Assembly: GCA_016283605.1 (NCBI GenBank)
Contig: JAEENF010000052.1
Coordinates: forward strand, 1 to 17,128
DNA from: Prevotella sp.
GTDB taxonomy: Bacteria > Bacteroidota > Bacteroidia > Bacteroidales > Bacteroidaceae
Direction of reading: 5' to 3'
DNA: 17,128 nt
This document shows, in pieces, positions 1 through 6,800 of this stretch (position 1 is the stretch's first letter; every line of letters starts with the position of its first letter). The notes below the pieces were generated by a model that did no database searches, was not told the origin of the DNA, and saw nothing but the letters and a program-made list of their open reading frames with translations. The position numbers and the translations under genes are program-made.

Positions 1-373
1 GTGAGCGATCAAGGGCCAGGAAGACAGCCCGTACTTCACGAATCAAGGTGGTGCCTGCTAAGCAATAGAAGATGGCAAGAATATCGAAAAGATAAAGAAG
101 TACGGGTATCTGATATACTTTCTCATGAGTTCCGTCGAAAATATACAGGGCGAAGATGCCTAAAAGCTTTCGAAGCATCCAAGCGAAGACAAAGACGAAG
201 AGAATCAGTCCGATAGCTGTCAGAGCACCTTTCAGTTTACGATGATTCCCCTTGTTCAGACTGTGCTCGAAGGCAGCAATAATCTTGCCGAACCACACAA
301 TAGGATGTGGCAATCGTGCTGGGTCGCCAAAGATGAGGTCGAGCAGCCAGCCAATCAAAAAGGTTATCACCAT
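1..373 (-). CDS. cbiB: Adenosylcobinamide-phosphate synthase CbiB/CobD, N-terminal part
   Basis: This inner-membrane enzyme joins an aminopropanol-type side chain to adenosylcobyric acid late in cobalamin synthesis. Reading leftward from the ATG at 373, about 124 codons are open to the window edge, so the C-terminal part is missing. The N-terminus reads MVITFLIGWLLDLIFGDPAR and continues into LPHPIVWFGKII, the family's usual opening (a hydrophobic segment, then LLDLxxGDP and LPHP). A second hydrophobic stretch (GLILFVFVFAWML) and an Arg-Glu-Val-Arg-Ala segment near the edge also fit CbiB. An in-frame ATG at 394 would add seven residues (MCTFADV); 373 is preferred because the family homology starts there. 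A TACCTTTG box on this strand at 389-382 lies very close to the start, so the leader would be only a few bases or the box is coincidental. The gene is divergent from padR. Confidence 0.88.
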   Translation of the reverse strand, partial: MVITFLIGWLLDLIFGDPARLPHPIVWFGKIIAAFEHSLNKGNHRKLKGALTAIGLILFVFVFAWMLRKLLGIFALYIFDGTHEKVYQIPVLLYLFDILAIFYCLAGTTLIREVRAVFLALDRS

Positions 374-452
374 TACGTCTGCAAAGGTACACATTATTTT
401 ATAGACGTGCATACCCCAGAGTGTTAAATAGATATAATTCTTTGCAAAAACT

Positions 453-477
453 TAGTACTTTGTATTGCAAGGTACTA
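453..477. promoter_or_regulatory. Putative PadR operator, imperfect palindrome
   Basis: TAGTACTTT at 453-461 and AAGGTACTA at 469-477 are inverted 9-base arms with one mismatch around a 7-base centre. The element covers the likely -33 region of the padR promoter. PadR-family proteins commonly repress their own operon by binding palindromes at the promoter, so autoregulation of padR-pspC is inferred; it is not shown by the sequence alone. Confidence 0.55.
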
Positions 478-495
478 GTATTTTACCTATCTTTG
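464..495 (+). promoter_or_regulatory. padR promoter, Bacteroidota type
   Basis: The box TATCTTTG at 488-495 matches the Bacteroidota -7 consensus TAnnTTTG. A TTG at 465-467 lies 20 bases upstream as a -33 element. The padR ATG follows at 524, giving a leader of about 25 bases without a Shine-Dalgarno sequence, as is usual in this phylum. Confidence 0.65.
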
Positions 496-523
496 CACCC
501 GAAATCAAATCATACGCAAGATT

Positions 524-898
524 ATGAACATCGAGAATGCAAAGTCACAGATGAGGAAAGGGATGCTGGAGTACTGCGTGTTGCTGCTCCTGAAGCATCG
601 CCCATCGTATGCCAGTGACATTATCCAACAACTGAAGAATGCGGAGTTGCTCGTGGTGGAGGGAACGCTCTACCCGCTGCTGACCCGTCTGAAGAACGAC
701 GGTCTGCTGCAGTACGAGTGGCAGGAGTCCACGCAGGGACCTCCCCGCAAGTACTATGCCCTCAGCCCTGAGGGCGAAAAGTTCCTCGAAGGCCTCGATG
801 CCGCTTGGAACGAACTCTCTAGCACTATCAATTATCTCAAAAACATTCAATTGTCAATAAACAACCAAAAGTATTTAGACGACAACAAAGACAACTAA
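524..898 (+). CDS. PadR-family transcriptional regulator
   Basis: A 124-residue winged-helix DNA-binding protein of the short PadR subfamily. The core spans roughly residues 12-85: the N-terminal helix KGMLEYCVLLLL, the recognition-helix region with E46-G47-T48-L49-Y50-P51 and the LxRLxxxGLL run, and the wing with GPPRKYYALSPEG (residues 72-84). This EGTLYPLL...GPPRKYY pattern is diagnostic for the family. The coding part of the tail (DDNKDN) is encoded by the left arm of the inverted repeat at 878-958, which also contains the stop codon. It sits 80 bases upstream of a PspC-domain gene, a pairing common in Bacteroidota, where the regulator probably controls both genes. The effector is unknown. 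Confidence 0.9.
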   Translation: MNIENAKSQMRKGMLEYCVLLLLKHRPSYASDIIQQLKNAELLVVEGTLYPLLTRLKNDGLLQYEWQESTQGPPRKYYALSPEGEKFLEGLDAAWNELSSTINYLKNIQLSINNQKYLDDNKDN

Positions 899-958
899 GA
901 CAACATTTGCCGCTGCGGCAATAAAGAAAAAGTTGTCAAAGTTGTCCAAGTTGTCGTC
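878..958. repeat. Long imperfect inverted repeat made of 9-base units
   Basis: The left arm at 878-904 and right arm at 932-958 are each 27 bases and pair at 22 positions. Each arm is three 9-base units; on the plus strand the right arm reads GTTGTCAAA, GTTGTCCAA, GTTGTCGTC. The 27-base centre holds a perfect 6-bp stem (TTGCCG 907-912, CGGCAA 916-921). The left arm overlaps the end and stop codon of padR, and the right arm ends 20 bases before the pspC start. In RNA this would fold into a long stem between the two genes. No clean U-tract follows, so a simple terminator is unlikely. Confidence 0.8.
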
Positions 959-978
959 AAAAAGAAAAAAATAGTATT

Positions 979-2607
979 ATGAAGAAGAATATTACCATCA
1001 ACCTGTGTGGGCGCCTTTTCCAGATCGATGAGGATGCCTATGAGCTGCTGCAGCAGTATATCGAGTCGCTCCGTCAGTCGTTCGGCCATGAGGAAGGCGG
1101 CGAGGAGATCGTCAACGACATCGAAGCCCGCATTGCGGAGCTGTTTTCAGAGTTAAACCAGCAGGGCACCGAAGCCATCACTATCGAGCATGTGAAGGAC
1201 ATCATCACCCGTATCGGCAAGCCCGAGGAACTAGCTGGCGAGGAAGAGAAGAGCGACAACGGCGGCCATAAGTACGACTCCTTCCGCTCTGCAGCCCAGG
1301 GCTTCAGGGATAATGTACGCACGAGGACAGCCGGCAAACGCCTCTATCGCAATCCCAACGACAAGATGGTGGCTGGTGTGCTCTCAGGCATTGCGGCCTA
1401 TACAGGCTCCGATGTCACCTGGTGGCGTATTGGCTATGCGTTGCTGATATTGGCCTCCAACTTCCTGTTCCCTTTGTTCGGAATATGGTTTAACTATGGA
1501 TACTTCCTCCACGTCAACCTGGCCTTTATCATCTTCTATTTCGTGCTGGCCATTGCCATTCCTGTGGCCGATACACCCAAGCAGGTGTTGGAGATGGAGG
1601 GTAAGGAGGTGACGCCGCAGAACCTGGCCGATGTCGTCGTAGATGACCAGCAGCCTGTACAGCGTCGTCGCGGCTGTCTGGGATCGGTATTTTCCGTGAT
1701 ATTCTCGATTCTCGCCGCTTTCTTCGTGGCGATAGCCTCGGTAGTCGGTTTTGCGCTGCTGGTCAGTCTGCTGCTGATCATCGTGTCGTTGGTGATTGTC
1801 TTTACCGTTCCTTCAGTTCGGATGTCTCTGCCTTTCGAATTCGAAGATCTGCATCTGGCCGAACTGATGAGCGTGCATCCCTGGATTGTCATTGCTTTCG
1901 TCATCGGTCTGTTGCTCGCCCTCTGCATTCCTCTTTATGCCATCGCCCACATGCTGTTCTCAAGGGCAGGAAAGGTGCAGCCGATGGGCATCGGACAGCG
2001 TATCCTGTGGATTGTGCTGTGGGTGGCATCGCTGTGCTGTCTGTTCCCTGCACTCGTCTGGATTCAGGAGCAGGAAAAAGAGGAATATAATGAATTGATG
2101 CGAGAGAAATATTCCTATCAAGGGGTGATGATGAGCCACGAAGACAAGAGATTCCTACGCAAAGGCGACTGGAATCTGATCAAGGCCGAGAACTGTGACC
2201 ACTATACCTACTGTGGAGAGTATGACGGCAATCACAATCTGCGCTTCCTGGATGTCTACAATGAAAACTGCGAGGAGGTGTTTCAGGTGGAGCGCAAGGA
2301 GGCCGTCAAGCCTGGTGTCTATCGTCTCGACTGTGTGGTCAGGGCAGAGGGGCCTGGGGCCTGTGTCTATGCCATCGGCGACAGCGTCAGGCTCGAAACG
2401 ATTCCTGTCTATGAGAATCTGGACGGTAAACCCGATATGGGGTGGTATGACGTCAGCATCGACAACATCATAGTCACTGGCGACTCCATAGCCTACGGCC
2501 TATCTTCCGATGAAGACTTCACGGGTCAGCCCTGCCGCGCCCAGTGGTTCTCTGGCACAGATTTTAAAGTGACGCGTATCGGCGACCTGCCGAAACAGAA
2601 AAAGTAA
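979..2607 (+). CDS. PspC-domain multi-pass membrane protein
   Basis: A 542-residue envelope protein. Residues 1-90 form a soluble N-terminal region typical of Bacteroidota PspC proteins (KKNITINLCGRLFQIDEDAY, then an acidic helical part with DIEARIAELF and IGKPEEL). The PspC domain lies at about 119-197, with RLYRNPNDKMVAGVLSGIAA followed by hydrophobic segments. Further predicted membrane segments lie near 236-278, 301-325 and 340-362, and a polar C-terminal domain (about 370-542) shows no motif I recognise. PspC domains are linked to phage-shock or envelope-stress responses in other bacteria; that role is inferred here. It follows padR and is probably co-transcribed and repressed with it. 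The start ATG has no Shine-Dalgarno sequence. Confidence 0.85.
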   Translation: MKKNITINLCGRLFQIDEDAYELLQQYIESLRQSFGHEEGGEEIVNDIEARIAELFSELNQQGTEAITIEHVKDIITRIGKPEELAGEEEKSDNGGHKYDSFRSAAQGFRDNVRTRTAGKRLYRNPNDKMVAGVLSGIAAYTGSDVTWWRIGYALLILASNFLFPLFGIWFNYGYFLHVNLAFIIFYFVLAIAIPVADTPKQVLEMEGKEVTPQNLADVVVDDQQPVQRRRGCLGSVFSVIFSILAAFFVAIASVVGFALLVSLLLIIVSLVIVFTVPSVRMSLPFEFEDLHLAELMSVHPWIVIAFVIGLLLALCIPLYAIAHMLFSRAGKVQPMGIGQRILWIVLWVASLCCLFPALVWIQEQEKEEYNELMREKYSYQGVMMSHEDKRFLRKGDWNLIKAENCDHYTYCGEYDGNHNLRFLDVYNENCEEVFQVERKEAVKPGVYRLDCVVRAEGPGACVYAIGDSVRLETIPVYENLDGKPDMGWYDVSIDNIIVTGDSIAYGLSSDEDFTGQPCRAQWFSGTDFKVTRIGDLPKQKK

Positions 2608-2652
2608 GAAACTGAAGAGTGTGCCCGCCAAGACAAATTTTTATCGCGGAAA

Positions 2653-2684
2653 TTTGTATAATTCGCTGAAATATGCTATCTTTG
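2653..2684 (+). promoter_or_regulatory. Promoter of the DUF4923 lipoprotein gene
   Basis: TTTG at 2653-2656 and TATCTTTG at 2677-2684 are separated by 20 bases, an exact Bacteroidota promoter. An 8-bp AT-rich inverted repeat (ACAAATTT 2633-2640, AAATTTGT 2650-2657) overlaps the -33 box and could be a protein-binding site, though this is weak evidence. Confidence 0.75.
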
Positions 2685-2722
2685 CCCCCAAATAGTATTC
2701 ACTGGTTAATCTCTATAGCATT

Positions 2723-3346
2723 ATGAAGAAAACTTATTTGACACTTCTCGTAGCTGTGGCACTGATGATGTCGAGCTGCATGACAACCGGACTCGGAACG
2801 GGTACTACTGCCGGTTCAAACAACAATTCGTGGGGCAATGTGCTTGGCGCAGTATTGGGCCAGGTGCTGTTAGGTGGAATGACTTACGACCAGTCGGGTA
2901 TCCTTGGCAGCTGGAACTACAATGCTCCCAGCGCAGCCTTTACTACCCAGCAGGCTCTGACAAAGGCCGGAGGAAGTACTGCAATTACCAACATGGCTTC
3001 GTCGCTGGCCAGCAACTACAGCAACATCGGCATCAACCGAGGCAACACGTCCTTCTCGTTCCTTGCCGGCAACAAGTTCTCGGCCAAGGTCAACGGCATC
3101 CCGTTCAGCGGAACCTACAACTACAACTCCCAGAACGGTGAAATCGCCCTCAAGACGGCTACCGAGACCATCAAGGGCAACGTGACAAAGACCGAGAAGG
3201 GAATGGGCCTGATGTTCGACGCCCAGCAGATGGCCAATATCCTCCAGAAGGAAGGCAAGGTCAGCAATACTGCTGCTGTCCAGGCTGTCAGCAAGCTCGC
3301 CAAGAGTGCCGACGGTGCGCGTGTAGGCTTCGAGCTCACAAAGTGA
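2723..3346 (+). CDS. DUF4923-type secreted lipoprotein
   Basis: A 207-residue predicted lipoprotein. A charged start (MKKTY), a hydrophobic core and the lipobox MSSC give a lipidated Cys19. The next part is Gly/Ser/Asn-rich (about 20-50), followed by a region resembling Bacteroidota DUF4923 proteins: GILGSWNYNAPSAAF, a NYSNIGINRGNTSFSF segment, and FSGTYNYNSQNGEIAL, which suggests a small beta-rich, lipocalin-like fold. The C-terminal part (QQMANILQKEGKVSNTAAVQ) is helical. The family has no assigned biochemical function. It has its own promoter (2653-2684) and terminator (3395-3426), so it is probably monocistronic. The family name is given from memory of the motif pattern; the lipoprotein assignment is firm. 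Confidence 0.85.
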   Translation: MKKTYLTLLVAVALMMSSCMTTGLGTGTTAGSNNNSWGNVLGAVLGQVLLGGMTYDQSGILGSWNYNAPSAAFTTQQALTKAGGSTAITNMASSLASNYSNIGINRGNTSFSFLAGNKFSAKVNGIPFSGTYNYNSQNGEIALKTATETIKGNVTKTEKGMGLMFDAQQMANILQKEGKVSNTAAVQAVSKLAKSADGARVGFELTK

Positions 3347-3353
3347 TTCAACA

Positions 3354-3378
3354 ACTCACGGGACCTGTCCCCATGAGT
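3354..3378. repeat. Short inverted repeat of the GGGAC/GTCCC type
   Basis: ACTCA (3354-3358) pairs with TGAGT (3374-3378), and inside it GGGAC/GTCCC pair around a very small centre. The element sits eight bases after the lipoprotein stop codon and upstream of the true terminator. It may be a dispersed palindrome or a 3' mRNA-stabilising hairpin. Confidence 0.5.
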
Positions 3379-3394
3379 CGTTTGATGAAAAAGT

Positions 3395-3426
3395 CCGCAA
3401 AAATTTGGAACTTTGCGGGCTTTTTT
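3395..3426 (+). terminator. Rho-independent terminator after the lipoprotein gene
   Basis: CCGCAAA (3395-3401) and TTTGCGG (3412-3418) form a perfect 7-bp stem followed by six T residues at 3421-3426. The loop contains the -33 box (TTTG 3404-3407) of the next promoter, so terminator and promoter are interleaved. Confidence 0.8.
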
Positions 3427-3435
3427 GTATCTTTG
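3404..3435 (+). promoter_or_regulatory. Promoter of the cobalamin riboswitch unit
   Basis: TTTG at 3404-3407 and TATCTTTG at 3428-3435 are 20 bases apart, matching the Bacteroidota consensus. Transcription would start near 3440, just before the 5' strand of the riboswitch closing stem. Confidence 0.75.
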
Positions 3436-3445
3436 TCGCCGAAAA

Positions 3446-3610
3446 CATGGCAATCTGGTGGCCGAAGCCGCCACGATGTAAGGGAATCCGGTGAAAGTCC
3501 GGGACTGTACCTGCAGCTGTAATCCCCCTTAGAAAGAGCCTGTTCGTATAACGCCACTGACAAATGTCGGGAAGGTAGAGCAGACTGGGGAAAGTCAGAA
3601 GACCTGCCAG
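3446..3610 (+). promoter_or_regulatory. Cobalamin (adenosylcobalamin-class) riboswitch
   Basis: The conserved core is clear. A GGTGGC/GCCGCC hairpin at about 3457-3472 is followed by AAGGGAATCCGGTGAAAGTC and a GACTGT..CTGCAGCTGTAA segment (the B12 box region), then GCCACTG, GGGAAGG and AGTCAGAAGACCTGCC. The closing stem pairs TGGCA (3448-3452) with TGCCA (3605-3609). Such aptamers usually lower expression of the downstream gene when cobalamin is plentiful. Here the only downstream gene before a terminator is a 34-codon ORF. A GGCAG at 3656-3660, four bases before that ATG, could pair with CTGCC (3604-3608) of the closing stem, which suggests a possible translation switch. Confidence 0.93.
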
Positions 3611-3663
3611 AAAAAACGATAGTACGGCCGTACAGGGATATGCGGTGCGGAAAAAGGCAGATT

Positions 3664-3768
3664 ATGAGAATAAGACTGGCTATTGGCTTTTGGCTATTGG
3701 CTTTGGGTTCATCGGCGCAGACAGACGATGAGCCCCTCGACTATTTCCACTTGTTGAATCCTGAGTAA
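3664..3768 (+). CDS. 34-residue ORF with signal-peptide-like N-terminus, under the B12 riboswitch
   Basis: The ORF starts at the first ATG after the riboswitch and encodes 34 residues. The N-terminus is MRIRLAIGFWLLALGSSAQT, a plausible Sec signal: two arginines, a hydrophobic core, and a Ser-Ser-Ala-Gln site for cleavage after Ala. The mature part would be an acidic peptide of about 15 residues, DDEPLDYFHLLNPE after the Gln-Thr. The hydrophobic core is encoded by a 4 x 7-base tandem array (3677-3704). A strong terminator follows at 3806. No homologue is recognised. It could be a true small secreted peptide, a leader peptide, or the remnant of a cobalamin-uptake gene (for example a receptor or binding lipoprotein) whose body was lost. 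The reading frame is certain; function and translation are not. Confidence 0.5.
   Translation: MRIRLAIGFWLLALGSSAQTDDEPLDYFHLLNPE
3677..3704 (+). repeat. 4 x 7-base tandem array (TGGCTAT/TGGCTTT)
   Basis: Four perfect 7-base units alternate TGGCTAT, TGGCTTT, TGGCTAT, TGGCTTT. The array lies inside the 34-codon ORF and encodes its hydrophobic signal core (L-A-I-G-F-W-L-L-A-L). Because 7 is not a multiple of 3, the units are read in successive frames. Confidence 0.85.
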
Positions 3769-3805
3769 GAACTTAATACGTGTATTATTATATAAGTTTA
3801 TTGTG

Positions 3806-3842
3806 GGGAGGCCATGTCGGGATGACATCGCCTCCCTTTTTT
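3806..3842 (+). terminator. Strong rho-independent terminator
   Basis: GGGAGGC (3806-3812) and GCCTCCC (3830-3836) pair, and ATGTC (3814-3818) with GACAT (3824-3828) extend the stem past one C-C mismatch. A run of six T residues follows on the plus strand (3837-3842). It ends the riboswitch unit; the T-run overlaps the stop codon of the convergent RND pump gene. Confidence 0.88.
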
Positions 3843-6800
3843 ATTTGTGATAGAACCGCTCTTCAATGGTCTTGAAAATCACGAAGAGTACGGGTACGAT
3901 GAATATCAGTGCGATGGTGCCGACGACCATACCACCGATGGTGCCGACGCCGAGAGAGTGGTTGCCGTTGGCTCCGACGCCTGTGGCAAGTGCCAGCGGT
4001 AACAGTCCGAAGACCATCGTGAGCGACGTCATCAGGATCGGACGCAGACGGACGGCTGCGGCATCGAGGGCAGCCTCGACGATGCTCATGCCCTGCCGAC
4101 GGCGGGTGGTGGCGTATTCGGTAAGCAGGATGGCGGTCTTTGAGAGCAGACCGATCAGCATGATGAGTCCCGTCTGCATGTAGATGTTATTCTCCAGTCC
4201 CCATATTCTGGCGAAGAGGAACGAGCCTGCGAGTCCGAAGGGAACGCTCAGGATAACGGCTAGAGGGATGAACAGACTCTCATAGAGCGCACAGAGGATG
4301 AGGTAGATGAAGATGATACAGATTACGAAGACCAGGATCGTGGTGTTCTCTGCCGAAGCCTCCTCACGGGTCATACCACCAAATTCGTAGCCGTAGCCCT
4401 CGGGCAATACTTCGGCGGCTGTCTCACGGATGGCGTTGATGGCCTGTCCGCTGCTGTAGCCTTCGGCAGCCGTTCCACCGACCTGAATGCTGGGGAAGAG
4501 GTTGAAACGCATCAGCGTCTCGGAGCCATAGACACGCGTCAGTGTGAGATACTGGCCTATGGGCGACATCTCGCCCTGGTTGTTGCGTACGAAGATATTG
4601 TTGAGCGACTCCGTGTCGAGACGGTATTCCGGCGATGCCTGTACCATCACGCGATAGAGTTTGGTGAAGCGTACGAAGTTGGAGGCGTAAGAGCCGCCGA
4701 TATAGCCGCTGAGTGCTGCGAGTACATCGCTTGGCGATACCCCTCGGCGCTTGCACAGGGCGGCATCGACTTCAACCCGGTATTGCGGATATTTCAGCGA
4801 GAAATTCGTGTACGCACGGCTGATCTCCGGGCGTTCGCTAAGGGCTGTTATGAGGCGGTTGGTGTAGTTATACAGGTCGTTGATGGTACCGCCGTGCTTG
4901 TCCTGGATATAGAGCTCGAAACCGTTGACTCGTGTAAAACCTGGCAGCATGTTCTGCGTGTTCACCTGAATCTTCGCATTGGCAATGTCGGCCGTGCGAC
5001 GATAGATTTCCTCCACCACACTTTGCACGTCGTCGCCCTTGCCCTTGCGCTCGCCCCAATTCTTGAGTTTCAGCGTGAAGTTACCATTCGACGACGACTG
5101 CTCGAAGCTGTTGCTGTTGCCTGCAATGAGTGAGTAGATGCGTAGCTGCGGCAGGTCTTTGATACGGGCCTCTATCTGTTTCAGAATGCCGTAGGTCTCG
5201 TGGAGACTGCTGCCTGGCGCAGCCTGTACATTAATAAATACGGTACCCATGTCTTCGTTGGGTACGAGTCCTGTCCTCGTGGTGCGCATCATCCAGCCGA
5301 GGCAGACGATAGCGAGAACGACAAGGCCAGCAGCGAGCCAACGACGGGGGATGAATCCAGCCACAGCATGCTGATAGCGGAGGGTGATTTTTTGGAGACA
5401 GGTGGACATAAAGTTCAAGAAGTTCTGGACTTTACCACCAGTCGCAGATCTATTGTCTTGAACTCCCTGAACTCCTTGAACTCCTTGTCTCTTTGTCTTC
5501 ATCAACAACGCACAGAGGGCAGGGGAGAGGGTCAGGGCATTGAACAATGAGATACCCACAGCGATGGCCATCGTGAGTCCGAACTGTGTGTAGAAGGTTC
5601 CTGTGACGCCACCGATGAAACAGACGGGCACAAAGACCGCCATAAAGACAAGTGTGGTGGTGACCAGTGCCGAGGTGATGCCGTGCATGGCCTGTACGGT
5701 CATCTGTTTTGAGTTACTCCCTTCTGCACTTTCTAATCGTGCCTGAACGGCCTCGACGACCACAATGGCATCATCGACCACCGTTCCAATGACCAGTACG
5801 AGGGCAAAGAGTGTGAGCATGTTCAGCGAGAAACCGATGGCGTAGATGACGGCCAGGGTGGCGATCAGCGATACGATGATGGCGATGGCGGGGATGACAG
5901 TGGCGCGCCAGCTGCCAAGGAATAACCACACGACGAGAATCACCAACAACAGGGCTTCGAGCAGGGTCTCTACCACGCTGGCGATGGAGGCGTCGAGGAA
6001 GTCTTTCTTGCTCTCTAGATCCTCGATGACGATGCCTGGCGGCAGAGAATGGCGTATCTCCTCCACCTCACGGTCTATCTGTTTGATGATCTCGTTGGCA
6101 TTGGAACCTGCCACCTGGTTGATGCTGATGTTGATGCCAGGCTTACCGTTGGTCTCACCTATTATATTATAGTTCTGTGAACCTAGTTCCACACGGGCAA
6201 TGTCGCCGATGTGCAAGACATCACCACTGGGCAGCGAGCGGATGACCAACTGTTCGTATTCCTTCTCTTCCTCGTAGCGGCCGCGATATTTCAGTACGTA
6301 TTGGAATGTGTTCTCGCTCTCAGCCCCCAGCGTACCTGTGGCCACCTCAACGTTCTGCTCGTTGAGTACCTGTGTCACATCAGCTGGCGTCAGCCCGTAG
6401 CGGGCCATCTTCAGCGGGTCGAGCCAGATGCGCATGGAGTAGTCGGCACCCATCACGTTCACTTCGCCCACACCGGGGATACGACTCAGACGCGGTTCGA
6501 TATTGATCTTTGTATAGTTGGCCAAGAACGAACGGTCGAAGGTTGAGTCTGGGCTGTAGACGGCTATCTGTTTGATGTTGGAGGTCTGTCGTTTGCGGAC
6601 GGTGATACCACTCTTTACGACGTCGCTCGGCAGACGGCCCTGTACGGTGGCGGCACGGTTCTGTACATTCACCATCGCCATATTGGGGTCTGTGCCCTGA
6701 CGGAAGAAGATGCCGATGCTGGCGGTGCCGTTGTTTGAGGCTGACGATGTCATGTACATCATACCTTCTACACCGTTGATGGCTTCCTCCAGGGGGACGA

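Larger units (their letters stand above)
374..523. other. Divergent cbiB-padR intergenic region
   Basis: These 150 bases hold the padR promoter and palindromic operator described separately, and a possible minus-strand -7 box for cbiB (CAAAGGTA on the plus strand, 382-389) without a good -33 partner. No RNA gene or further ORF with support was seen. Confidence 0.6.

Noticed and set aside
1..427. Plus-strand short frames at the left edge
   Set aside because: The minus strand here encodes CbiB with clear family motifs, and the plus-strand products are basic and unlike known proteins.
878..958. The long inverted repeat as a CRISPR remnant or insertion-sequence end
   Set aside because: There are no spacers, no transposase gene and no target duplication; its arms are built from simple 9-base units.
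2633..2657. AT-rich 8-bp inverted repeat after pspC as a terminator
   Set aside because: It has no T-run, its stem is only A-T rich, and it overlaps the -33 box of the next promoter, so a binding site is as likely.
5458..5484. The GVQ repeat as a sequencing artefact or a break in the RND gene
   Set aside because: The frame is intact on both sides, and arrays of similar design occur elsewhere in the window.
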